The notes beneath the pieces were generated by a model. It did not search any database and was not told the origin of the DNA. It saw nothing but the letters and a program-made list of their open reading frames with translations. Shown here piece after piece: positions 16,613-23,945 of a DNA stretch of 64,000 nt. The position numbers were made by a program, and so were the translations under genes. Each line of letters opens with the position of its first letter. Within the stretch, counting starts at the first letter, position 1. Source of the stretch: Saliniplasma sp046497075 (GTDB taxonomy: Archaea > Thermoplasmatota > Thermoplasmata > Halarchaeoplasmatales > Halarchaeoplasmataceae). Location of the stretch: the NCBI GenBank assembly GCA_046497075.1, contig JAWOGF010000031.1, positions 5,147-69,146 of the forward strand, written 5' to 3'.

Positions 16613-18193
16613 TCACTTCTTACCATTTTTATCGTATAACGCTACAGCGACTATCGCAGCCGTTAATAGAAGTAGAAGTGAGAATCCTGGAATACCGACA
16701 CCTTCGTCTTTACCGTTTTCATCATCGTCTTCTCCAACTTCTTCAAATACGGCTGTTATTTCAGCATATTCATCCATAGTGATGGTTATCTCTTTTCCCG
16801 TTTCATCTGTTCCAGTCCATTCATCGAATTCCCAGCTATCATCTCCGACGGCTTCCAAAGTCAATTCGGTGTACTCTACGTATTCCTGTTCCTCTCCATC
16901 TTCCACTTCTTCTCCATCAACTTCTACAGTACCTTCCCCTTCTATATTTATGACGAGCTGGAATGTGTTTTCTTCTTTCTGTGTCAAAAATGGATAACCA
17001 TCATTGGTGTTCTCATCTATATCCCACAAATCATCTTCTCCTTCATCATCGTTGGGATTGTCAACGAAATCCCACGGTTCTTTGAGTTCTTCGGTTGAAT
17101 TATCAGTAAAAGTGGCCACGTCTTTCATCTCTTCAGTGGTTTTTCCTGTACCGCATGCCAATTCGCATTCACTCTCATTGATTCCTGAAGTTTCTGTGTT
17201 CCAGAAACAGTTTAAAACTCTTTGATTTCCCCCACTTGCTATTAGCCCACACACATTCACATTTCCGCTAACCTTTCCAGTTGAGTACGAGTTTGAGACA
17301 TTGTTGGAAGGTCCAGAACTAACCGGAGTTATGAGTGTCCCAATCAGTCCACCCACATTTTTACTCCCATTCACATCTCCTGTAGCATATGTGTTCGTGA
17401 TGTTTCCGTAAAGATGTTTTCCGACAAGCCCGCCTACCAAATTTTCTCCACTTATGTTACCGGTTGCATAAGAGTTTGAAATTAAATCGTTGTTCTGGCC
17501 TGCAAGTCCACTTACGTATTGATACCCACTCACGTCTCCTGTGGCATAAGAGTTCGAAACCAAACCACCGTTCCTTCCTACGAGTCCACCTATATTTTCT
17601 CCATCTGCATATCCGTTCACTTCTACTGCTACATGAGAATGGCTGATATTTCCTCTTGTGTTCCATCCAACAAGTCCACCCACACTCTTTTCTCCCCTCA
17701 CGTTTCCTGTAACATATGTGTTAGACAATGTACCACCGGTAATCTTTCCTACGAGTCCGCCTACATGTTTATCCCCTGTCACGTTCACATCTACAAGACC
17801 GATGTTTTTTATTATCCCTTTAGATCTTCTGAACAGACCATCATCGTCTTCCCCGGTGGGATTTTCACCGCTTCTATTGATATAGAGATTTTTGATTTCA
17901 TTTCCTTGCCCATCAAAAGTCCCCTGAAAAGCTTTATAAGAATAAGCTAACGGATTCCAACCATTTTCAGTATCTACCAATTCATTGTAACCGTCGGTAT
18001 TTTTATCTAGATCATTCATCAAAACGTAATTAGCATTCAAGTTATCCCAACTTCTCACCTCATCAAGGTCGTGCCAATCATAGATTTCTATAGGATCATT
18101 TTCGCTCCCCTTTGTTGGTTCTAAAACGCCCACAAATATACTAGCCATCAGTATTATCGTCAAACATATCGTAGTAATTCCTTTTCGTTTCAT
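16613..18193 (-). CDS. secreted GLUG-repeat surface protein with PGF-CTERM-like anchor
   Basis: 526 residues. A signal peptide (ITTICLTIILMASIFVG, ~5-25) is followed by a region starting EIYDWHDLDEVRSWDNLNA, typical of GLUG proteins. About six GLUG-type repeats (VGGLVGKITGGTLSNTYVTG and relatives) cover residues ~140-330, and an InlB/Listeria-Bacteroides-like beta repeat (EGTVEVDGEEVEDGEEQEY ... WEFDEWTGTDE) covers ~410-480. The end, IPGFSLLLLLTAAIVAVALY followed by lysines, is a PGF-CTERM-type sorting signal (PGF at 502-504) expected to be processed by an archaeosortase. Probably a repetitive adhesin or surface protein. It is the main cargo of the tRNA-Leu island. Confidence 0.88.
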   Translation of the reverse strand: MKRKGITTICLTIILMASIFVGVLEPTKGSENDPIEIYDWHDLDEVRSWDNLNANYVLMNDLDKNTDGYNELVDTENGWNPLAYSYKAFQGTFDGQGNEIKNLYINRSGENPTGEDDDGLFRRSKGIIKNIGLVDVNVTGDKHVGGLVGKITGGTLSNTYVTGNVRGEKSVGGLVGWNTRGNISHSHVAVEVNGYADGENIGGLVGRNGGLVSNSYATGDVSGYQYVSGLAGQNNDLISNSYATGNISGENLVGGLVGKHLYGNITNTYATGDVNGSKNVGGLIGTLITPVSSGPSNNVSNSYSTGKVSGNVNVCGLIASGGNQRVLNCFWNTETSGINESECELACGTGKTTEEMKDVATFTDNSTEELKEPWDFVDNPNDDEGEDDLWDIDENTNDGYPFLTQKEENTFQLVINIEGEGTVEVDGEEVEDGEEQEYVEYTELTLEAVGDDSWEFDEWTGTDETGKEITITMDEYAEITAVFEEVGEDDDENGKDEGVGIPGFSLLLLLTAAIVAVALYDKNGKK

Positions 18194-18290
18194 ATCATCA
18201 CCTTAACATATACACTTCCCTGATCTGCGAATTTTAAAACAGATATAGGAACCAGAACCGTTAAATAGAATTGATATAAAGTATTTTTGC

Positions 18291-18599
18291 TTAACTCCTC
18301 TTATTCAACCTGTAAGACACTGTAGCTTGCGTGACACCATAGATTTTAGCAATTTCTGCCTGTAAAACACCGTTCTCGTACAGTTCACCCCATTCATCGA
18401 CGGTTTCATCAGGAACCCCTCTATGATCCTTTATTTGAACACCTTTTATCCTAAATCTCCTTGATACGGTACCGACACCCACGTCGAACTCCTTCGCTAT
18501 CTTCTCCATGGACCATCCATCTTTATAAAGTTCACCACATCGATCCACACAATCTTCTGGAATTTTGTTATCACCTTCGATACTAACCACATCTTTCAT
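18291..18599 (-). CDS. small double helix-turn-helix DNA-binding protein
   Basis: 102 residues with two homeodomain/recombinase-like HTH units: residues ~18-50 (DRCGELYKDGWSMEKIAKEF, then VGVGTVSRRF) and ~65-100 (DEWGELYENGVLQAEIAKIY, then VTQATVSYRL). The two halves are clearly related and probably arose by duplication. No catalytic domain is present, so it is not itself a recombinase. Inside the island it could be a regulator or excisionase-like factor. The gene lies 97 bp upstream of the GLUG gene on the same strand. Confidence 0.75.
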   Translation of the reverse strand: MKDVVSIEGDNKIPEDCVDRCGELYKDGWSMEKIAKEFDVGVGTVSRRFRIKGVQIKDHRGVPDETVDEWGELYENGVLQAEIAKIYGVTQATVSYRLNKRS

Positions 18600-19016
18600 A
18601 TCTCTTAATTAACTTCTACTTTTTCATGTTAAGCATATAGCTCGACTCATGAGAATTAAATCTTAGAGTACCCCTACCGTGAGCTATACCCTTCACCCGA
18701 CTTCGTTCTTCACTTCTGGTTCTGTGAGTCGGACTATAGGGGGAGTTTGAGATGTATCTGATGCGGATTGGTAGGGAAGAAGAGTCCATTAAACCGATTT
18801 CTAGTCTATCTAGTAAAGAGGCTCTTCATTCCGTATCGAGATATACCTAACCCCTTCCCTTTTAGAAAACTGCATGTGTGATGAAAACGAGGGTTAGGAT
18901 CGGCTTAGACAGGCTGTTAGAAGTAAAAGATAAATGGAATTGTATATTCAGGTAAAGGAGAAACTAATGCTAATTTGTATACAAGAATTCTCTCTAATTC
19001 TCCTATTCTTCAATCG
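18600..19016. other. gene-free island end with a possible structured element
   Basis: No convincing ORF. Around 18665-18735 complementary blocks occur (CCGACT with AGTCGG, CTATA with TATAG, and alternatively CCCCTA with TAGGGG), which could fold as RNA or mark a degenerate repeat. The right copy of the 25-bp subterminal repeat (18960-18984) lies here too. Confidence 0.45.
18960..18984. repeat. 25-bp subterminal repeat, right copy
   Basis: It begins GAAACTAATGCT and ends with the palindrome TTGTATACAA. It is the direct-orientation partner of 16467-16491, with three mismatches, and lies 32 bp inside the right attachment core. Confidence 0.8.
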
Positions 19017-19046
19017 TCTAGATATATGAAAATGCGAGGGAAGGGA
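19017..19046. repeat. 30-bp direct repeat, tRNA-proximal copy
   Basis: Exact match to 16439-16468. It overlaps the 3' end of tRNA-Leu(GAG): 14 bp lie within the tRNA and 16 bp in its downstream flank. Target-side attachment site of the island. Confidence 0.9.
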
Positions 19047-19117
19047 TTTGAACCCTCGGACCTCTGTAGGACAGCGCCCTCAACGCTGCGCCGTTGGCCA
19101 TGCTTGGCTACCCTCGC
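19033..19117 (-). tRNA. tRNA-Leu (anticodon GAG)
   Basis: 85-nt class II tRNA. The acceptor stem is GCGAGGG with CCCTCGC, the discriminator is A, the anticodon arm is CAGCG-TTGAGGG-CGCTG with anticodon GAG, there is a long variable arm, and the T-arm is GAGGG-TTCAAAT-CCCTT. CCA is not encoded. Its 3' end is the integration target of the neighbouring island. Confidence 0.95.
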
Positions 19118-19225
19118 AGTAAGTGTTACATGGAGTAAATAAACAATATATATAAAATTGAGGGTTTTGGAATCGTACAAACTAATTTTTACTTGAGTTC
19201 ATTCTCAATAAATAGGCATCACAAT

Positions 19226-20071
19226 CTATAATTCATCGATCATACCTATAAGGTCGTCAAATTTTTCGTCTAATATATGTAATGATCTATTCAATACCTC
19301 TTCAGCAGTCAAAGCTCCATCAGTTTCGTATCTGAGTATTAATTTGTCTTCCAAACCTTCCACGTTTATAGCTCCAATATCACATATATCTACACATGAC
19401 TTGCATAGTGTACAAGCTTCGATGTCTTTCACTTCTATATCTCCATCATCCATACCCAATATGTCCAATGGACATGCTTCCACACAATCTCCACAACTGT
19501 CACACTTTTCCTCATCGAAATTTATATCAGGATAGTATTTATACCCTACTCCACTCGTGGGCTGCCATTTTGCATGTTCTTTAGCTGTTCCTAGTTCAGC
19601 AGTAGCATATAACAATATTGCTTGGTCATCTTCCAATTTGACTAACGGGATCAAGTCATCGACCACTCTTAGATCCGTTTCTCCTACAGGGTTCAAGTCT
19701 CCAGAATAAACTGTACAGGGACCCTTTTTACTTAGACTATAAATTATAGTACAGTTCGGACATCCTTCCCCATCACATTCAGGACATTCGTCTCTAAAAT
19801 TGAATAAGTCTAAGTCAGTGGGGATAGGGATCATGCCAAGTCTATGAGCGATTATCTCATCAAATAAGGGGGTATTACTTTCATACTCTTTTTCTTCGTC
19901 CTCGCTGCCTATTGAACCAAGGTGGAATTCTACATCCTCTATAGCTAATTTTGGGACATCGGCAATCAAAGTTCTCCTTAGTGAGTTAACTAAGGGAGGA
20001 TTTGCATCGCCAATAACGATTTCAGCCTTCCTGTCTTCTATTTGTTTACCTTCTATCTTCATCTTATCCAC
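19226..20071 (-). CDS. rpoD: DNA-directed RNA polymerase subunit D with two 4Fe-4S motifs
   Basis: 281 residues; counterpart of eukaryotic Rpb3 and bacterial alpha, acting with subunit L in polymerase assembly. It opens with NPPLVNSLRRTLIADVPKLA. A CxxC pair set (C96, C99, C104, C107) is followed by a ferredoxin-like insert with two full cluster motifs (C190-C193-C196-C200 and C220-C223-C226-C230). Subunit D in many archaea carries this insert with one, two or no clusters; here both look intact. The frame starts at GTG 20071, but ATG 20062 is a good alternative. Last gene of the rps13-rps4-rps11-rpoD block. Confidence 0.95.
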   Translation of the reverse strand: MDKMKIEGKQIEDRKAEIVIGDANPPLVNSLRRTLIADVPKLAIEDVEFHLGSIGSEDEEKEYESNTPLFDEIIAHRLGMIPIPTDLDLFNFRDECPECDGEGCPNCTIIYSLSKKGPCTVYSGDLNPVGETDLRVVDDLIPLVKLEDDQAILLYATAELGTAKEHAKWQPTSGVGYKYYPDINFDEEKCDSCGDCVEACPLDILGMDDGDIEVKDIEACTLCKSCVDICDIGAINVEGLEDKLILRYETDGALTAEEVLNRSLHILDEKFDDLIGMIDEL

Positions 20072-20076
20072 TTACT

Positions 20077-20466
20077 TTATACACGACGCCCTCTCCTTCC
20101 ACCTTTTGGCTTTGTTGTGTCGTGAGGTATAGGAGTTACGTCTTCGATATTTCCTATCTTTACCCCAGCACGGGCAAAAGCTCTAATTGCAGCCTGGGAT
20201 CCGGGCCCAGGAGAATGAGATTTACTACCGCCTGGAGCTCTCACTTTTACATGTAATTTCGAAATACCTTTTTCTTTCGCCTCTTCTACGGCCTTCCTAG
20301 CAGCTTCCATCGCGGCGTAGGGTGAAGATTGGTCTTTATCCTGTCGAACGACCATTCCTCCAGAAAATTTTGAAATAGTTTCCGCACCGGTTATATCGGT
20401 GATGGTTATCAAAACGTTGTTGTAAGATGCATAAACGTGCGCGACACCCCATTTTCCCATATTCAT
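20077..20466 (-). CDS. rps11: 30S ribosomal protein S11 (uS11)
   Basis: 129 residues of the small-subunit platform protein that contacts the 3' domain of 16S rRNA near the E site. Signature segments are KWGVAHVYASYNNVLITITD, HVKVRAPGGSKSHSPGPGSQ and the C-terminal ITPIPHDTTKPKGGRRGRRV. The start overlaps the rps4 stop by 4 bp, indicating translational coupling. A second ATG two codons downstream is possible. Confidence 0.97.
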   Translation of the reverse strand: MNMGKWGVAHVYASYNNVLITITDITGAETISKFSGGMVVRQDKDQSSPYAAMEAARKAVEEAKEKGISKLHVKVRAPGGSKSHSPGPGSQAAIRAFARAGVKIGNIEDVTPIPHDTTKPKGGRRGRRV

Positions 20467-21065
20467 CGCCTCCTATTACGATATTTCTGCTTTTCTTTCT
20501 CTTTTTTCATCTGTTCGGGTATGGTCATAGGACTAGTCTCTTCTTCTCTTCTTTCAGGATGTAATTCATCAGAAAGAGGGGACGATTCATTGTACTCTAC
20601 GGTTGATTCTTCTTCTCTATTTACTTTATAACTGGGAATGGTTACTTTCCTACCGTTAACTTTGATATGACCATGGGTTATGAATTGTCTAGCCTGTTTT
20701 GGAGAATGTGCCAATCCTTTATGATAGACTACACTCTGCAATCTTCTATTTAATAGATTCTCAACGGTCAAATTTAGGATTTCGTTGAGAGTACTCTCAT
20801 CCCCTTTCAAATAACCTTTACTTCTTAACTTCTCGATAAGATTTTCTTTTTCCATACTTGCTTGTTTGTCACCGTATCTCAATCGAGCTTGTAAATTTCT
20901 AGCTTGACCTCTGATATTTTTCAGAGATGACCTGACCTTCCAGAATTCTTTTTTATTTTTTAATCCGTAATATTTCAAATATTCATTTTCTTCCTGAATT
21001 CGATCATGCTGCCATGGGTGTGGTGGATTCTTGAAATTTTTTCTGCTATGTTTTGGGTCTCCCAT
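20463..21065 (-). CDS. rps4: 30S ribosomal protein S4 (uS4)
   Basis: The open frame starts at a GTG at 21074, but ATG 21065 gives the standard archaeal N-terminus MGDPKHSRKNFKNPPHPW and is preceded by GAGTGAT at a suitable distance. uS4 nucleates 16S rRNA folding at the five-way junction. An S4 RNA-binding segment (LNRRLQSVVYHKGLAHSPKQ, then ARQFITHGHIKVNGRKV) is present. The C-terminus is extended with acidic then basic residues, ending EKQKYRNRRR. Confidence 0.96.
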   Translation of the reverse strand: MGDPKHSRKNFKNPPHPWQHDRIQEENEYLKYYGLKNKKEFWKVRSSLKNIRGQARNLQARLRYGDKQASMEKENLIEKLRSKGYLKGDESTLNEILNLTVENLLNRRLQSVVYHKGLAHSPKQARQFITHGHIKVNGRKVTIPSYKVNREEESTVEYNESSPLSDELHPERREEETSPMTIPEQMKKEKEKQKYRNRRR

Positions 21066-21070
21066 ATTTA

Positions 21071-21553
21071 TCACTCTGCTTCAGCTTGTCTAGTTATCTT
21101 CTTCTTCTGGACACCTAATTCCATACCCGTTCTACCATTCGACTTTGTTCTCTGTCCTCTAACCTTTTGTCCAGTTTCATGGCGAATACCTTTATAACTA
21201 CTGATCTTCTTCATCCTGTTAATGTCTTCCCTATGAGCATTATCTAGGGTAGCCCCAAATAGATGATCATTCTTTCCGGTTACTGGATCTCTTTTCCTAT
21301 TTTTTATCCAGTCCGGAACTTCTTCAGAAAAATCATGGATATGGGTTTTTAACTTTTCTAATTCATTTTCATCTAACTTACCGATCTTGATCATTGGATC
21401 GATATCGCTAGATTTGACTATAGTTTCGGCTACCCTGGTACCTACACCTTTGATCTGCCTTAAGGCGTATAATACAGGTTTCTCTCCATCTATGTCGGTA
21501 TTCATCAATCGGACTATGTATTGGAAATCCTCATCGTATTCTTCATCTGCCAA
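21071..21553 (-). CDS. rps13: 30S ribosomal protein S13 (uS13)
   Basis: The frame is open back to 21649, but the first ~32 residues are not uS13-like and lie upstream of the probable TATA box at 21615-21622. The TTG at 21553, with GGAGGAAG eight bases before it, gives a normal protein of 160 residues beginning ADEEYDEDFQYIVRLMNTDI. The family ending, ETGQKVRGQRTKSNGRTG, is present. uS13 sits in the small-subunit head and contacts tRNA and uS19. First gene of the block with rps4, rps11 and rpoD. Confidence 0.95.
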   Translation of the reverse strand: MADEEYDEDFQYIVRLMNTDIDGEKPVLYALRQIKGVGTRVAETIVKSSDIDPMIKIGKLDENELEKLKTHIHDFSEEVPDWIKNRKRDPVTGKNDHLFGATLDNAHREDINRMKKISSYKGIRHETGQKVRGQRTKSNGRTGMELGVQKKKITRQAEAE

Positions 21554-21614
21554 GATACTTCCTCCATTTATATTTGGATTGGAGCAATTCGGTTTTGTGC
21601 TAAACAACAAGTTG

Positions 21615-21622
21615 TATAAAAG
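21615..21622 (-). promoter_or_regulatory. TATA box of the rps13-rps4-rps11-rpoD operon
   Basis: The minus strand reads CTTTTATAC. The predicted start, ~25 nt downstream, leaves a leader of about 40 nt before the TTG start of rps13 and excludes the longer upstream reading frame. Confidence 0.55.
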
Positions 21623-21796
21623 CGTTGTCCTCGTAACCCTGTTGAGCACGATACCAAAAGTCGAAAGTTGATAAAAACTTATGGGTGAATACTTAAAGAT
21701 CGATAGAATTTTCGTCCTTGATTAAACTCAACCAAAAAGACTTAAATATTTGTAGATCAATCTAATTTTGTAAGAAATTAAGGATGGGATGCCTTG

Positions 21797-22114
21797 ATGT
21801 GCAAATACGAATATAGTGATGGGAAATGCGCACATCCAAAAAATCTATCTTTGGATTGTGTCGGAGAAGGAAATTGTGTTTATATCGGTGATGATAACGC
21901 TATTGAGGAGATTGAAAACGCACTATCTGAGAATATGAACAACAATCAAGAGCATAGATGCCAAAATACTCAATGTGGCATTTACTGTGAAAAGTATAAT
22001 AGGTTTTACTGTGCGGGTAAAGATAATTGTGAAAGCAAAGAGGAGTATATGGACCATATGAAGACATATGGTGGTATAGATATTGGAGATTCTCAGGATA
22101 GGGTCAATTACTAA
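21797..22114 (+). CDS. small cysteine-rich protein, function unknown
   Basis: 105 residues from ATG 21797 (a TTG just before it is in frame). It contains nine cysteines in two clusters: one in the first 28 residues (MCKYEYSDGKC ... LDCVGEGNC) and one around 55-78 (CQNTQCGIYCEKYNRFYC ... DNC). The repeated C-x8/9-C ... C-x5-C layout suggests two related metal- or Fe-S-binding halves joined by an acidic linker. No signal peptide or membrane segment. Not recognised. It is divergent from the ribosomal operon and convergent with the GPN GTPase. Confidence 0.7.
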   Translation: MCKYEYSDGKCAHPKNLSLDCVGEGNCVYIGDDNAIEEIENALSENMNNNQEHRCQNTQCGIYCEKYNRFYCAGKDNCESKEEYMDHMKTYGGIDIGDSQDRVNY

Positions 22115-22118
22115 ATTA

Positions 22119-22877
22119 CTAAGTTTCTAGATCCTCTCCTCCAAAGAGCGAATTTTGGACGGCAGTATAAATTTCCTCCAATCCGGAAGGTTCAGCTGAG
22201 GATATAGCTGGAATCTCTCTCTGGAGACCTAGATTCTGAATACTCTTTATTAGCTCAAGAGCTACTTGTGTTTCAGAAGTCCCCTCTTCTCTAAGAGCAG
22301 TGTCTAGTTCCCAGTGATTTTTACCCCATTCCTGTATCATCTCAATATCTTCTTTTGATAACATGTCTGCTTTAGATATTATTGGGAAGAATGGTACGTC
22401 AAATCTGAATTGGGAACTTCCAGCGAGTAAAAGCAATGATACGAAACCAGTAGGTTGTTTGGATAATACCGGATCGAATAAGAATGTTATAAATGACCTA
22501 TCCCCTAAGGTTCTAACCATCTCCCTGCTAGACTGTCTAAAGGTGAACAATTCCATCTGGCCTGGAGTATCAATGAGAAAGTAATGGCAATCATATTCAT
22601 CCATCACATTTTTGATTTCTAGAGCATTCATGGCAATCATGTCAGCACACGCTATCTGTGCCCCATTAGGACCTAGATCGTGTTCTTCCATAACCTCTTT
22701 TATGGATACCCAATCTCTTATATCAATATCCACTTCATAAGGCAATCTTTCTGCACCTGGATCGAGATTGATTACTACAGATTTATATCCTTGTCTATCC
22801 ATCCATAATTTAAATTCTCTCGTCAATGTTGTCTTTCCAGAGCCAGCCGTTCCAATAAAGTACAGATTTACAGGCAT
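22119..22877 (-). CDS. GPN-loop GTPase
   Basis: 252 residues of the GPN family (archaeal relatives of eukaryotic Gpn1-3, which act in RNA polymerase II assembly and import). Walker A GTAGSGKTT is at residues 9-17, the diagnostic Gly-Pro-Asn at 69-71 lies in HDLGPNGAQ, the switch region is LIDTPGQMELF, and the base-recognition region follows in FFPIISKADM. The archaeal protein is a homodimer of unsettled role; linkage to polymerase assembly is family-level inference, though the rpoD operon is nearby. Same strand as the ArsR-type gene 37 bp upstream. Confidence 0.93.
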   Translation of the reverse strand: MPVNLYFIGTAGSGKTTLTREFKLWMDRQGYKSVVINLDPGAERLPYEVDIDIRDWVSIKEVMEEHDLGPNGAQIACADMIAMNALEIKNVMDEYDCHYFLIDTPGQMELFTFRQSSREMVRTLGDRSFITFLFDPVLSKQPTGFVSLLLLAGSSQFRFDVPFFPIISKADMLSKEDIEMIQEWGKNHWELDTALREEGTSETQVALELIKSIQNLGLQREIPAISSAEPSGLEEIYTAVQNSLFGGEDLET

Positions 22878-22914
22878 GGTTAGGGATTTACCGATTCTGC
22901 AATAAATCTTTTGG

Positions 22915-23463
22915 CTAACCGGGTAAAGTTGTCATCAATACTGTAAGTTCTTCATCGTCCCCGCCTTCCTTCTTTTCTATTTCTCGGAGTTTTTCACGGG
23001 TTTCCTTAAATATCTCCCGTAGTTCGTCTATAGCTTCTTTTGAAAAAGGTATGGTTTCTGTAGCGACCCATCCGACTTCGTAATCTATCCTTTTACAATT
23101 TTGTATATATCTTATACCTTTGTTTACCATACCCTTAACCGTACCTAATGCAGCTAGCTTATAATTTTTCTTCTCATCCAATTCAAGGTCGTCCCATACC
23201 TCATAAGAATCTAGCCACTCCTCTTCTACGGCGTAATATCTAGACACTAAATTACCGTGAGTTTCTTCCCTGCTTATATGTATTAAACCAGAGTCTAGAA
23301 GCTTATGTACATGGTGATGGACCGTTTGTGGTGTAAGGTCAAGTTTCTTCGCTAATTCACTTATAGTTCTTTCCTTTTCCAAAAGAAGTGCCATCACTTG
23401 TAATCTAGAAGCATTTGATAAAACTTTTATTTGATTAACAGTGGGTTTTAAATCATCGGCCAT
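22915..23463 (-). CDS. ArsR-type winged-helix transcriptional regulator
   Basis: 182 residues. The N-terminal winged helix (residues ~8-85) has the ArsR-like sequence LSNASRLQVMALLLEKERTI followed by SELAKKLDLTPQTVHHHVHK. The C-terminal ~100 residues form a helical charged region (REIFKETREKLREIEKKEGG) that could mediate dimerisation or ligand sensing. No metal-binding CxC motif of classical ArsR is present, so it probably senses something else. GGTGTCG precedes the ATG. It may share a transcript with the GPN GTPase downstream. Confidence 0.85.
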   Translation of the reverse strand: MADDLKPTVNQIKVLSNASRLQVMALLLEKERTISELAKKLDLTPQTVHHHVHKLLDSGLIHISREETHGNLVSRYYAVEEEWLDSYEVWDDLELDEKKNYKLAALGTVKGMVNKGIRYIQNCKRIDYEVGWVATETIPFSKEAIDELREIFKETREKLREIEKKEGGDDEELTVLMTTLPG

Positions 23464-23622
23464 ATCGACACCTTTAGAACTTATCTAATCGATACAATAT
23501 ATCCGAAATATTTAAATATTACCCCCTTTAATAGACTATATACACAATAAGACGGTATCGAAACGTTAGTAATTAAGTATAACGTTACTTTAAACTACTA
23601 CCGTCCAAACAAGGTGATAAAA

Positions 23623-23700
23623 ATGTTAAAAAGAAAAGGATTAGAAAAAGACAATAAGTGGGCGAACTGGTCTCTAGAATTGTCTAGGAATCAGATATAA
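23623..23700 (+). CDS. candidate 25-residue microprotein (KWA motif), plus-strand copy
   Basis: A short ORF, MLKRKGLEKDNKWANWSLEL followed by SRNQI and stop. An ideal archaeal ribosome site (GGTGAT, 23613-23618) stands four bases before the ATG. It converges with a second short ORF on the minus strand (23708-23791) that shares the pattern KWA-x4-(E/D)-LS. The shared KWA is encoded by the 11-bp inverted repeat TAAGTGGGCGA. Expression is unproven, and the same DNA could instead be a structured RNA. Confidence 0.4.
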   Translation: MLKRKGLEKDNKWANWSLELSRNQI

Positions 23701-23744
23701 ACTAGAACTAGCTACTTAGATCACAATACCTACTCGCCCACTTA
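23655..23744. repeat. 11-bp perfect inverted repeat enclosing ~68 bp
   Basis: TAAGTGGGCGA at 23655-23665 pairs with TCGCCCACTTA at 23734-23744. Either the terminal stem of a ~90-nt structured RNA or the shared KWA codons of two convergent microORFs. The interior shows only short CTAG-type palindromes and no tRNA features. Confidence 0.7.
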
Positions 23745-23791
23745 AAACCCATTCCATAAGTTTTTAATTTGATACTGTTCTCAGTACTCAT
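23708..23791 (-). CDS. candidate 27-residue microprotein (KWA motif), minus-strand copy
   Basis: A short ORF beginning MSTENSIKLKTYGMGFKWAS and ending RYCDLSS-stop. GAGGTGAT lies about ten bases upstream of the ATG at 23791; an in-frame ATG at 23803 is too close to it. It shares KWA-x4-(E/D)-LS with the convergent plus-strand ORF. Evidence is limited to ribosome sites and the motif. Confidence 0.35.
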   Translation of the reverse strand: MSTENSIKLKTYGMGFKWASRYCDLSS

Positions 23792-23945
23792 AGGGCTAAT
23801 CATCACCTCAAGTTCATCATTTATTTTTCATCATCGAACAGTTATTATCGATATACATAGACTCGTCTTAATATATTTTTCTTAAAGGTATTCAACCCAA
23901 AAATATAATTCCTATATCTACATACTAATGATGAGGTAATTAGCT

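Larger units (their letters stand above)
16439..19046. mobile_element. 2.6-kb integrated island at tRNA-Leu(GAG), no visible integrase
   Basis: Bounded by the exact 30-bp direct repeats at 16439-16468 and 19017-19046. The intact tRNA-Leu lies at the right edge on the minus strand, so the island sits downstream of its 3' end, the classic archaeal integration geometry. Just inside each end is a 25-bp direct repeat with 3 mismatches (16467-16491, 18960-18984), each containing the palindrome TTGTATACAA. Contents are a GLUG surface protein and a double-HTH protein. With no recombinase it would be a decayed or mobilised-in-trans element. Confidence 0.7.

Noticed and set aside
18291..18599. The island HTH protein as the missing integrase
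   Set aside because: It is only 102 residues, with two HTH units and no catalytic Arg-His-Arg-Tyr or Ser recombinase domain.
21554..21649. N-terminal extension of uS13 in the open frame
   Set aside because: It spans the probable TATA box and is unlike the uS13 family; TTG 21553 with GGAGG is the better start.
23655..23744. A tRNA or tRNA-like gene in the inverted-repeat region
   Set aside because: There is no T-loop consensus, no D-loop GG and no anticodon arm despite the good terminal stem.
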